DNA from: Neisseria sp.
GTDB taxonomy: Bacteria; Pseudomonadota; Gammaproteobacteria; Burkholderiales; Neisseriaceae
Assembly (NCBI GenBank): GCA_030531795.1
Contig: JAUNMN010000005.1
Location: forward strand, 1-64,000
Length of the DNA stretch: 64,000 nucleotides
Direction of reading: 5' to 3'
The notes below the pieces were generated by a model. The model was not told the origin of the DNA and did not search any database. It worked only from the letters and a program-made list of their open reading frames with translations. The position numbers were made by a program, and so were the translations under genes. Positions 18,488-27,546 of the stretch are shown here, in pieces. Numbering within the stretch: position 1 is the first letter of the stretch; every line of letters begins with the position of its first letter.

Positions 18488-18960
18488 TATTGTGCTTTCA
18501 AAAATGCCAAACGGCGCACGATTTGGGCGGCTGCGTCTTGACGCATTTCACGCCAAATTTGTGCTTCTTCTTCTTGTTTGCCCAAAATTTGGCTGTCGGC
18601 ATAATCCATGGTGCGGCGAACTTGAATCTGCATCGGTTCACCCCACGCCTTGCCTTGGTAATACGCTTGTGCGTTCACGTTCAGCATCAGCAAATATTCA
18701 TTGATTTGGGCGGCACGCGTAATCGTGATGACATCGCGCTGTTCGTTCATGTGATTGATGACCAAAGACGCGCCACGGTTGGCGTATTCACTCGGTACGC
18801 CCGAGGCTTGACGCAAAGCTGTTTCTAAAGGTTGCTTTAACGCGCCTGCTGGAATATGCCATTCTTGCACGGGCAAACGGTCGTAAGGAGCTGCGCCTTT
18901 CAGATGAAAACCGCAGCTGCTCAATGCCAAAACGAATGCCAAAGAAAAGATTTTGTTCAT
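18487..18960 (-). CDS. lptE: LPS-assembly lipoprotein LptE
   Basis: 157 aa outer-membrane lipoprotein that plugs LptD and helps insert lipooligosaccharide. The signal peptide ends in the lipobox LSSC (C16), followed by GFHLKG, the conserved start of mature LptE. Downstream are PLETALRQASGV, RAAQINEYLLMLNVNAQAYYQGK and a C-terminal helix MRQDAAAQIVRRLAFLK typical of the family. It precedes holA with overlapping stop/start codons. Confidence 0.93.
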   Translation of the reverse strand: MNKIFSLAFVLALSSCGFHLKGAAPYDRLPVQEWHIPAGALKQPLETALRQASGVPSEYANRGASLVINHMNEQRDVITITRAAQINEYLLMLNVNAQAYYQGKAWGEPMQIQVRRTMDYADSQILGKQEEEAQIWREMRQDAAAQIVRRLAFLKAQ

Positions 18961-18980
18961 GTTTTGCTTTCTGTTTTAAA

Positions 18981-19054
18981 GATGCCGTCTGCAGTTTTAT
19001 TGAAATTGTCTCTAATCGCTTCACTATGAGACTTTTTCTGTTGCAGACGGCATC
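18981..19054. repeat. widely spaced inverted DUS pair
   Basis: GATGCCGTCTGCAG and TTGCAGACGGCATC face each other across about 45 bases containing minor inverted sequence, between eptA and lptE. It could fold as a long-loop hairpin terminator for eptA. Confidence 0.6.
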
Positions 19055-19073
19055 GTTCGTTTTTTTATCGCCA

Positions 19074-20738
19074 TCACTTGCGGCATTGCGCCAAAATATC
19101 CATTTCTTGCTGATATTTCGCCACGCTATTCGTTTGCATATCAAACAAGCTGAAGATGGTGTGGAAGAAATTGTCGTGCGAATAAGTTTGCGTTTTCGCC
19201 TTGTCTTTCAAACACGCCAAATCCACATTTTTGTTCGCCAACCATGTGTTTGAAAACCACATCAGCATCGGCACAGACGTTTGCTCTTTCGGTGCAATCG
19301 CGTATGGCATGCCGTGCAAGTATACACCATTTTCGCCTAGGCTCTCGCCGTGGTCGGAGAGATAAAACATCGAGCTTGCCCAGTCTTCGTGTTGCTGCAA
19401 ACGCGTGATGATTTGGTCGAGCAACTGGTCCACATAAACAATGGTGTTGTCATAAGTATTGTCCAACTCTTCCTTGCTGCAACGATTGATTTCGCGCGTG
19501 TCGCAAGTCGGCGTGAACACGCGTTCTTTGTCGGTGTAACGCTCGTAATACGTTGGACCATGGCTGCCGATGGTATGCACCACAATCGCCAAATCTTGAT
19601 TCGCAGGCGCGTTCGCCAAAATTTTGTCCAACTCGGGCAGCATGATGTTGTCTAAACACAAACCGCTGCGACACATTTCGGGCAATTTAAAATCAATCGT
19701 GCGCACGGTTGGCACATTTTTACACGCGCCTTTGCAATCGCTGTTGTTTTCCAGCCAGTGCACGCCGATACCCGCGTATTGCAAAGCATCTAAAACATTG
19801 TCTTGTTTCTGAATTTTGATGTCGCCGTAATCCGCTTGGGTTACAGGCGAGAACATACACGGCACAGAAACGGCGGTAGATGTGCCACAGCTGCTCACAT
19901 TGCTAAAATTCACCATCGCTTCGCCGTTTGCCATGCGTTGCGCCATTTTTGGCGTGGTTGATTTGGCATAGCCGTTCAAACCCCAGTTTTGCGAACGCGT
20001 GGTTTCGCCCACCACCAACACGCTCACATGACGCACAGCATTCGGTTTTGCCAACTTGCTGCCTTTCGCCCACGCGTCATACGGCATATTTGCTTTGCGA
20101 ATTTGTTTGATTTTGGAAATGCTCGAGCCCACAAAATTACTCGGCACAATCAAATATTTCATATTGTTGTGGTTGCGGAAAAACGTTGCATAGTCTTGAT
20201 AAAACAAGGCGGCAATCGCCAACACCACCACCAAAGACGCGGCAATAGAAGCCAAGCGTTTTAAAATTTCACGCCACCAAACCGCATATTGCAGACGGCA
20301 TCGAACATACAAAATCGCAGGCACGATGCCCAAAAACACCAGCCACAACACATACGACACGCTCATCATGCCCAAGGCTTCGGCGGCATGGGTTTGCAAG
20401 ACGTTATCCAACATCTCGCGATTAAAATAAATATTGAAAAACAGAGAGTTGTAGCTAACCGCTGCGCCAAACAAAATGAAAATCGGCACAATGATTTTGT
20501 GCACAAACGGCAAGGTCAAAACATTGAAAATGATGTTACACAACACCAGCAGCACCAGCGGCACGGTGTACACAAAATAATCGCCGAATGCTCCAATCGG
20601 CTGATAATTTTGGAAAACGGCGCGATAAAACGGAATATTGAACGCCACCGTAAAATAAAGCGCGACCAAAAAAATCAGCTTAATCGGTGTGATTTTCCAC
20701 GAAAACAATTGACACAAACGAGAAAAAACAGACTTCAT
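19074..20738 (-). CDS. eptA: lipid A phosphoethanolamine transferase
   Basis: 554 aa inner-membrane enzyme that adds phosphoethanolamine to lipid A, raising resistance to polymyxin and cationic peptides. Five N-terminal transmembrane helices lie before residue 185; the periplasmic sulfatase-like domain follows. Visible are metal/catalytic VVGETTR (E245), the nucleophile threonine in SSCGTSTAVSVPCMF (probably T286), and LSDHGESLGENG with the metal-binding Asp-His. ATG 20738 is preferred to an in-frame TTG six bases upstream. Neisserial homologues are called LptA or EptA. Monocistronic, with a DUS pair after the stop. Confidence 0.95.
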   Translation of the reverse strand: MKSVFSRLCQLFSWKITPIKLIFLVALYFTVAFNIPFYRAVFQNYQPIGAFGDYFVYTVPLVLLVLCNIIFNVLTLPFVHKIIVPIFILFGAAVSYNSLFFNIYFNREMLDNVLQTHAAEALGMMSVSYVLWLVFLGIVPAILYVRCRLQYAVWWREILKRLASIAASLVVVLAIAALFYQDYATFFRNHNNMKYLIVPSNFVGSSISKIKQIRKANMPYDAWAKGSKLAKPNAVRHVSVLVVGETTRSQNWGLNGYAKSTTPKMAQRMANGEAMVNFSNVSSCGTSTAVSVPCMFSPVTQADYGDIKIQKQDNVLDALQYAGIGVHWLENNSDCKGACKNVPTVRTIDFKLPEMCRSGLCLDNIMLPELDKILANAPANQDLAIVVHTIGSHGPTYYERYTDKERVFTPTCDTREINRCSKEELDNTYDNTIVYVDQLLDQIITRLQQHEDWASSMFYLSDHGESLGENGVYLHGMPYAIAPKEQTSVPMLMWFSNTWLANKNVDLACLKDKAKTQTYSHDNFFHTIFSLFDMQTNSVAKYQQEMDILAQCRK

Positions 20739-20831
20739 TGCCAAACCTTAACAAACTCAAAACAAAACAGCATTGTTACATCGTATCAGACATTTCAATG
20801 CTGCTTGTTTCTTTACACGAATTTTACGCAA

Positions 20832-22262
20832 TTACGCCAATTTCGCTTTAATCAAATCCTGAACTTGGGTTGGGTTCGCCTTGCCTTTAGACGCTTTCAT
20901 CACTTGTCCGACAATCGCGTTCAAGGCTTTTTCATTGCCTGCTTTAAACTGCTCAATCGCTTTGGCATTGTTCGCCAACACTTCATCAATCATCGCTTCA
21001 ATCGCGCCTGTGTCGGTGATTTGTACCAAACCATGCTTCTCGATAATCGCTTCAATGCTCGCTTCAGGTTCTGCCCACATTGCTTCAAACGCTTTTTTCG
21101 CCAATTTGCTGCTCAATGTGCCGTCTGCAACTTTGTTCACCAAACTTGCCAAACGCGCCGCGTCAATCGGACTTTCATTCAACTCCAAACCTGCTTTGTT
21201 CAACGTTGCAGCCAAATCGCCATTCATCCAGTTCGCCACCAATTTGCCTTGTCCACTCGCTTGGGCGGCGGCGATGAAATAATCTGCTTGGCTGCGGCTG
21301 GCGGTGAGTAAGCGCGCATCGTATTCGCTCACGCCAAACTCGTTCACAAAACGCGCTGCCAAATCTTTAGGCAATTCGGGCATAGACGCTTTGACGCGGT
21401 TTAATTGTTCGTCTGAAATGATGACGGGCAACAAATCTGGGTCGGGGAAATAGCGATAATCGTGAGCATCTTCTTTCAAACGCATCACGCGGGTTTCGCC
21501 TTTGTCGGGGTCAAACAACATCGTTGCCTGCTGCACTTTGCCGCCGTCTTCCAAAATCTCAATTTGCGCCTCAACTTCATAGTTAATCGCTTGTTCCAAA
21601 AAGCGGAATGAGTTTAAGTTTTTGATTTCACGGCGTGTACCGAATTTTTCTTCGCCCTTTTCGCGCACCGACACATTCGCATCGACGCGGAACGAACCTT
21701 CCGCCATATTGCCATCGCAAATGTCCAACCAAGTAACCAAGCTGTGCAATGCTTTGGCATACGCCACCGCTTCCGCCGCCGAACGCAACTCAGGTTCAGA
21801 AACCACTTCCAACAAAGGCGTACCCGCACGGTTCAAATCGATGCCAGTCGCACCATTCAAACCCTCATGCACCGATTTTCCTGCGTCTTCTTCCATGTGC
21901 GCACGGGTTACGTTAATCGTTTTCACCGCATCGCCCACCACAATCTCCAGCTGACCGTGTTCCACAATCGGCAAATCCAACTGGCTGATTTGATAGCCTT
22001 TTGGCAAATCAGGATAGAAATAATTTTTGCGGTCGAACACATTTTTTTGATTGATTTTGGCGTTCAATGCCAAACCCAATTTAATCGCTTTTTCCACCAC
22101 TTCGCGGTTCATCACAGGCAACACACCAGGTAAAGCACATTCCACCACGCTGGCGTGGGCATTCGGTTCTGCACCAAAAGCGGTTGACGCACCGCTGAAA
22201 ATTTTAGATTTGGTATTGAGTTGGACGTGGATTTCCAGTCCGATTACGGTTTCCCAAGTCAT
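20832..22262 (-). CDS. gatB: aspartyl/glutamyl-tRNA amidotransferase subunit B
   Basis: 476 aa, the kinase/transamidation subunit of GatCAB, which makes Gln-tRNA (and Asn-tRNA) by amidating the mischarged precursors. The N-terminus [22 protein letters not shown], the block [15 protein letters not shown] (about 152-166), [24 protein letters not shown] (about 198-220) and [10 protein letters not shown] (about 270-280) are diagnostic. The C-terminal ~150 residues are the YqeY-like tRNA-binding tail. It is separated from gatA by one unrelated gene. Confidence 0.98.
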   Translation of the reverse strand: MTWETVIGLEIHVQLNTKSKIFSGASTAFGAEPNAHASVVECALPGVLPVMNREVVEKAIKLGLALNAKINQKNVFDRKNYFYPDLPKGYQISQLDLPIVEHGQLEIVVGDAVKTINVTRAHMEEDAGKSVHEGLNGATGIDLNRAGTPLLEVVSEPELRSAAEAVAYAKALHSLVTWLDICDGNMAEGSFRVDANVSVREKGEEKFGTRREIKNLNSFRFLEQAINYEVEAQIEILEDGGKVQQATMLFDPDKGETRVMRLKEDAHDYRYFPDPDLLPVIISDEQLNRVKASMPELPKDLAARFVNEFGVSEYDARLLTASRSQADYFIAAAQASGQGKLVANWMNGDLAATLNKAGLELNESPIDAARLASLVNKVADGTLSSKLAKKAFEAMWAEPEASIEAIIEKHGLVQITDTGAIEAMIDEVLANNAKAIEQFKAGNEKALNAIVGQVMKASKGKANPTQVQDLIKAKLA

Positions 22263-22291
22263 TTTTGGTCTTTCTTAAAATATAAAAAGGG

Positions 22292-22308
22292 TTTCAGGCA
22301 GCCTGAAA
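22292..22308. repeat. foreign-dialect uptake sequence (king/simDUS palindrome)
   Basis: TTTCAGGCAGCCTGAAA contains AGGCAGCCTGAA on the plus strand and AGGCTGCCTGAA on the minus strand. As I recall these are the Kingella and Simonsiella DUS dialects, not the ATGCCGTCTGCA used elsewhere here. It overlaps the last codons and the stop of the histidine phosphatase gene. Confidence 0.7.
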
Positions 22309-22980
22309 CGCGTTTGCATCAAGCGAACTGCAGACGGCAGCGGCACTGTTGCGCACCTTCGCCACGCTTTCTGCTTCATCATCTATTTGCCACAAATACA
22401 CATCGGTATTGTGCGGTCGCACCAATAATTCAAATTCACGAAATTTTTGCATGTCCACGCGCTGCGCATCGCGTCCCAACAACTGCCACAACAGCACGCC
22501 TATCCAAAAGCCATGCCCAAACACCACATACACACCATCGTCTTTTTGCGCGAAAAAGCGGCGAACGTCGCTGATTTGTTGGAAAAACGAAGCGAAACTG
22601 TCGCAATCTTCGCCATCGCAAAAATCCACATCATTACGTGTCCAATATTGCTCCGCTTGCGTTTTCAAGTCCGCAAACGTTTTGCCTTGAATATTCGCCC
22701 ACGACAAATAATTGAACTCATGCAAATCATTTAACACCGTGACCTGCGCATTCATTTTTTGCAAATACGGTTCAGCCGTTTGCTGGGCACGCAAATACGG
22801 CGACACAAAAATCTCATTCACTTGCCCAATACGAGCCAGCAACCAATCCGCCAACGATGCCGCCTGCACTTTACCCAAATCCGTAATCGGAATTTCCGAA
22901 TTCGGAAAACGCACCACATCGCCACTGCCACCCGCATTCGCCGCACTCTGTGCATGACGAATTAAGTAGATTTTTTTCAT
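22294..22980 (-). CDS. histidine phosphatase superfamily protein
   Basis: 228 aa, branch-1 histidine phosphatase (phosphoglycerate-mutase fold). The phospho-accepting motif is LIRHAQSA (H9). The EIFVSPYLRAQQTAEPY block contains the second conserved arginine, and VVFGHGFWIGVLL carries the second catalytic histidine. The substrate is unknown; the family includes sugar-phosphate, protein and cofactor phosphatases. It lies between gatA and gatB on the same strand, which is unusual for a gat operon, and its 3' end carries an uptake sequence of another dialect, a hint of exchange with another Neisseriaceae. Confidence 0.88.
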   Translation of the reverse strand: MKKIYLIRHAQSAANAGGSGDVVRFPNSEIPITDLGKVQAASLADWLLARIGQVNEIFVSPYLRAQQTAEPYLQKMNAQVTVLNDLHEFNYLSWANIQGKTFADLKTQAEQYWTRNDVDFCDGEDCDSFASFFQQISDVRRFFAQKDDGVYVVFGHGFWIGVLLWQLLGRDAQRVDMQKFREFELLVRPHNTDVYLWQIDDEAESVAKVRNSAAAVCSSLDANAFQAA

Positions 22981-23035
22981 ATCGCTTCACCGTGCAAACA
23001 AAATTCATCTACATCAAAACAAAATCTTGTGATTC

Positions 23036-24481
23036 TTACACAGGCGTTTTGCTGTGCCAGTCGCTGTGTTGTTGGATTTGGTGTGCCACGCCCAAGAGTT
23101 TGGCTTCGCTGAAATAGTTGCCGATGAGTTGCACGCCTACGGGTAAGCCTTTGCTGTCAAAGCCTGCTGGCAAGCTCAAACCTGGTAAGCCTGCTAAATT
23201 CAAGGCAATGGTGTAAACATCGCTCAAATAGGCTTCCACTGGCGATGCGCTTGCGCCGATTTTTGGGGCGGTGCTTGGGGCAACGGGGCCTAAAATGATG
23301 TCACATTGTGCCAGTGCGGCTTGGAAATCGTTGGCAACCAAGCGGCGTAGTTTTTGGGCTTTGAGATAATATGCGTCGTAGTAACCGTGTGATAAAACGT
23401 ATGTACCTATCATGATGCGGCGTTTGACTTCGCTGCCAAAACCTTCGGCGCGCGTGTTGCTGTACATTTCATCCAAGCTGCCAAATTCGGCGGCACGATG
23501 TCCGTAGCGCACACCATCGTAACGTGATAAGTTGGTGCTGGCTTCTGCCGATGCCAACACATAGTAAGCAGGAATCGATAATTCGGTTTGCGGCAAAGAA
23601 ACTTCAATTAAATCAGCACCTTGTACTTTTAGCAAGTCAATCACACCCTGCACTGCGCTCGCTACTTCTGCATCCAAACCTGCGCCGAAATATTCTTTAG
23701 GTAAACCCACTTTCAAGCCTTTCAAAGGCTGATTCAGTTCGCGCGTGTAGTCTTCTTTTACACGTTCCAAGCTGGTCGAATCGCGTTCGTCAAAACTCGC
23801 CATCGCGTTGAGCAAAATCGCGCAATCTTCGGCGGTTTGTGCCATCGGGCCTGCTTGGTCAAAGCTGGAAGCATATGCCACCATGCCGAAACGCGACACA
23901 ATGCCGTAAGTTGGTTTGATGCCTGTGATGCCGCAATGCGATGCAGGTTGGCGAATCGAACCGCCCGTATCCGAACCCAAAGCCGCTGGGGCTAAACGCG
24001 CCGCCACCGCCGCTGCAGAACCGCCAGACGAACCGCCTGGGACATGTTCGGTGTTCCAAGGATTTTTGGTTGCGCCGTAAAACGAATGTTCATTGCCCGA
24101 ACCCATCGCAAATTCGTCCATATTGACGCGACCGAGCGTTACCATACCTTCATTCAAGAGGTTTTGCACCACAGTTGCGGTGTATGGCGACACGAAGTTG
24201 TCCAACATTTTAGAGGCACACGCCGAACGCCAACCCGTTTGACAGAAAATGTCTTTATAAGCAATCGGCACGCCCGTTAATTGAGTGGCGTTGCCGTCTG
24301 CGCGACGCTTATCCGCCGCCGCCGCTTCGGCTAAAGTCAAATCCTTGTTCAAAGTAATGAACGCGTTAATCGCAGGATTTTTTGCCTCAATCGCGTTCAA
24401 ATATTCTTGCGCCAATTCCACCGCCGAAACTTGCTGCTTCGCCAACAAATCCGCCGCTTGTTTTAAAGTGTAGCTTGTCAT
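23036..24481 (-). CDS. gatA: glutamyl-tRNA amidotransferase subunit A
   Basis: 481 aa amidase-signature subunit that releases ammonia from glutamine for GatB. The Ser-cisSer-Lys triad is visible: K76 in PIAYKDIF, S151 in PGGSSGGS and nucleophile S175 in [11 protein letters not shown]. Length and both flanking motifs match GatA rather than a generic amidase, and gatC lies directly upstream. The gap between gatC and gatA holds an inverted DUS pair. Confidence 0.97.
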   Translation of the reverse strand: MTSYTLKQAADLLAKQQVSAVELAQEYLNAIEAKNPAINAFITLNKDLTLAEAAAADKRRADGNATQLTGVPIAYKDIFCQTGWRSACASKMLDNFVSPYTATVVQNLLNEGMVTLGRVNMDEFAMGSGNEHSFYGATKNPWNTEHVPGGSSGGSAAAVAARLAPAALGSDTGGSIRQPASHCGITGIKPTYGIVSRFGMVAYASSFDQAGPMAQTAEDCAILLNAMASFDERDSTSLERVKEDYTRELNQPLKGLKVGLPKEYFGAGLDAEVASAVQGVIDLLKVQGADLIEVSLPQTELSIPAYYVLASAEASTNLSRYDGVRYGHRAAEFGSLDEMYSNTRAEGFGSEVKRRIMIGTYVLSHGYYDAYYLKAQKLRRLVANDFQAALAQCDIILGPVAPSTAPKIGASASPVEAYLSDVYTIALNLAGLPGLSLPAGFDSKGLPVGVQLIGNYFSEAKLLGVAHQIQQHSDWHSKTPV

Positions 24482-24502
24482 GGTTTACTTTCTCTTTGGT
24501 TT

Positions 24503-24536
24503 TGCCGTCTGCACTGGTTTTAGATTGCGGACGGCA
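24503..24536. repeat. inverted DUS pair between gatC and gatA
   Basis: TGCCGTCTGCA and TGCGGACGGCA (one mismatch) across a 12-base loop in a 70-base gap inside the gatCA unit. If it terminates it would attenuate gatA; more likely it serves uptake. Confidence 0.55.
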
Positions 24537-24551
24537 CGCAACACATAGGGT

Positions 24552-24842
24552 TTATTCTTCAATCACTTGTGGCACGATGTACAAACGATTGCGCACTTCT
24601 GGCGCAACCGCCTGATTGCGTTCGGCTTCGTCTTGTTCGGTTACTTGGTCGGCACGCAAACGCAAAGCCAATTCGTGCGGATGCGCCATCGGTTCAACGC
24701 CGTCCGTATCAACGCCTTGCATCTTTTCCACCATCGCAAAAACGTCGTTCAATTCATTCAACACCTGCTCTTGTTCGTTGGCAGACAAGTGCAAACGCGA
24801 CAAGCGGGCAATTTTTTCCACATCGGATAAAGTAAGTGCCAT
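24552..24842 (-). CDS. gatC: glutamyl-tRNA amidotransferase subunit C
   Basis: 96 aa, the small subunit that stabilises the GatA-GatB complex. The family pattern is clear: LSDVEKIARLSRLHLSANEQ, then VLNELNDVFAMVEKMQGVDTDGVEPMAHP and LRADQVTEQD. First gene of the gat unit, divergent from mreB across a 242-base gap with a candidate promoter. Confidence 0.96.
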   Translation of the reverse strand: MALTLSDVEKIARLSRLHLSANEQEQVLNELNDVFAMVEKMQGVDTDGVEPMAHPHELALRLRADQVTEQDEAERNQAVAPEVRNRLYIVPQVIEE

Positions 24843-24918
24843 TGAAAAAATCCTTAAATTTAATTAGCAAAGCCACCGTTTTCAGGTATGATTGCACGTT
24901 ATTTTGTTTAATCGCGAG

Positions 24919-24924
24919 ATTATA
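24919..24924 (-). promoter_or_regulatory. candidate -10 box of the gat operon
   Basis: A perfect TATAAT on the minus strand, 77 bases upstream of the gatC ATG. The -35 is not well matched. Confidence 0.4.
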
Positions 24925-24967
24925 ACTGAAAACCCAAATCAAGACATGGCGTTTTTTAGGGGCAACG

Positions 24968-24987
24968 ATGCCGTCTGCAGACGGCAT
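24968..24987. repeat. 20-bp DUS palindrome in the gatC/mreB divergent region
   Basis: ATGCCGTCTGCAGACGGCAT placed between two divergent genes, where a terminator is not needed. This copy supports uptake as the function of the palindrome itself. Confidence 0.7.
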
Positions 24988-25048
24988 GTGAACGCCAACT
25001 TGATGTGCAGTTAAACGCGTTTGGCAAACCCAACCCAATCTTATTTAA

Positions 25049-26128
<1,080 letters not shown>

Positions 26129-26147
26129 TTCAATGTAAACGGCTTTC

Positions 26148-27041
26148 ATGTCTAAACAACTCAGTTTCACGCGCCGACGTTTTCGTCCATCAGGCAAGCT
26201 GATTGTGCTTTCGCTCGTCAGCATTGCCTTGATGGTTTTAGACAGTCGTCATGGCGCGGTGCAGCAAGCAAAAAGCTACGCCGCAACCGCTTTGCAACCG
26301 CTACAATGGCTCGCCAACCAACCTGTGCGTTGGTATCAAGCAAGCCATGCTTTTTTTCGCACGCAAAATCAATTGCTTTCGGAAAATAGCCGTCTGCAAG
26401 CGGAAAACCGCCAGCTTCACGCCCTTTCTCTGCAACACAGCAGCCAAAAGCGTGAGTTGGAAGAATTGCGCGCCTTAAATCGCCTGCAAGCACACGGCAT
26501 CACCAACAGCCAAGCCGCTGAAATCATTTCCACCAACAAAGACCCGCTTGCCGATAAATTTGTGTTAAACAAAGGCAGCCAAAGCCAAATTCAGGCTGGC
26601 GATGCCGTGATTGACCGCCAAGGTTTAATCGGACAAATCACGCAAGTTCGTTCGCAAAGTGCCGAATTAACCTTATTGAGCAATGCGCAAAACGTGATTC
26701 CCGTGATGGTTGCGCGCACAGGCATACGCAGTTTGGTGCACGGCAATGGCAACGGCATTGAATTGCGCTATTTCCCAACCGATGCCGATTTGCAAGTCAA
26801 TGATGTTTTAATCACATCAGGGCTGGATTCCGTTTATCCACAAGGCATACCCGTTGCCAAAGTAACCGCCGTGCAACGCGCTTCTGGCACACCTTACTAC
26901 CGTGCCAGTTTGAGCATTTTGGCACAAACCCGCAGCAGCAAGCAGGTGTTGGTGTTGGCACAAAAAGCCAAACCCGCCGCCGTCATCGAACACGAACAAG
27001 CCATTGCCCAAGCTGCCGCTTCAGCCGCAGCAACCGAATGA
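26148..27041 (+). CDS. mreC: rod-shape-determining protein MreC
   Basis: 297 aa bitopic membrane protein of the elongasome linking MreB to PBP2. An N-terminal cytosolic stretch is followed by a membrane segment (LIVLSLVSIALMVLDS, about 19-34) and a periplasmic coiled coil (about 75-110, QLLSENSRLQAENRQL). The beta-barrel region contains VIDRQGLIGQITQV and ITSGLDSVYPQGIPVAKVT. Alanine-rich low-complexity C-terminus. It lies 19 bases after mreB and 1 base before mreD. Confidence 0.95.
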   Translation: MSKQLSFTRRRFRPSGKLIVLSLVSIALMVLDSRHGAVQQAKSYAATALQPLQWLANQPVRWYQASHAFFRTQNQLLSENSRLQAENRQLHALSLQHSSQKRELEELRALNRLQAHGITNSQAAEIISTNKDPLADKFVLNKGSQSQIQAGDAVIDRQGLIGQITQVRSQSAELTLLSNAQNVIPVMVARTGIRSLVHGNGNGIELRYFPTDADLQVNDVLITSGLDSVYPQGIPVAKVTAVQRASGTPYYRASLSILAQTRSSKQVLVLAQKAKPAAVIEHEQAIAQAAASAAATE

Positions 27042-27042
27042 T

Positions 27043-27546
27043 ATGAACGATTTTGAACCCTTTTACAATCGCCTGCCGACTGGTTTGATTGTCAGCACAT
27101 TCGCCATCGCGATTTTGCTCGACTTCATTCCCAGCAATCCCAGCGTTTTTTTCTGGTTGCCCGAATTCAGTGCCTTGATTTTATTGTATTGGGCATTGAA
27201 CGCGCCGCACATCGTCAGCATCGGCATTGCCTTTTTGATTGGCTTAATCATAGACATCGGCACCGCCGCACCTTTGGGGCAACACGCTTTGTCTTACGTT
27301 TTAATCACCTTTGTCGCCCAACATTATCAGCGACAAATCATGTTGCGCGGCTATGGCGAGCAGTCGGTTGCCGTCTGCATTGCGCTGTTGGCGAATGTGG
27401 TGATTTTGATGGTGTTGCGCCTGCTTTACGACCACCGTTTGGGCAATTTCAGCACCCTTGTTTCGCCCATCATTGGCGCATTATTGTGGCCTTTACTCAA
27501 CAAAATCATGCTTACTGTTCTTAATTTTCGCCGTAATCGCCGATGA
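27043..27546 (+). CDS. mreD: rod-shape-determining protein MreD
   Basis: 167 aa integral membrane protein of the elongasome. From the ATG at 27043, directly after the mreC stop, five or six hydrophobic segments cover nearly the whole chain (TGLIVSTFAIAILLDFIPS, LPEFSALILLYWALNAP, GIAFLIGLIIDIGTAAPLGQHAL). A frame extending upstream to 27004 merely overlaps mreC. Its stop overlaps the mrdA start by four bases. Confidence 0.93.
   Translation: MNDFEPFYNRLPTGLIVSTFAIAILLDFIPSNPSVFFWLPEFSALILLYWALNAPHIVSIGIAFLIGLIIDIGTAAPLGQHALSYVLITFVAQHYQRQIMLRGYGEQSVAVCIALLANVVILMVLRLLYDHRLGNFSTLVSPIIGALLWPLLNKIMLTVLNFRRNRR

Noticed and set aside
20289..21311. Long open frame on the plus strand opposite gatB/eptA
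   Set aside because: It is antisense to two well-identified genes, has His/Arg/Gln-rich composition typical of a reverse-frame shadow, and no ribosome site.
24552..24842. A second amidotransferase system from gatA plus the amidase at 54528
   Set aside because: The amidase lacks gatB/gatC neighbours and GatA-specific surroundings; it is a separate amidase-signature enzyme.
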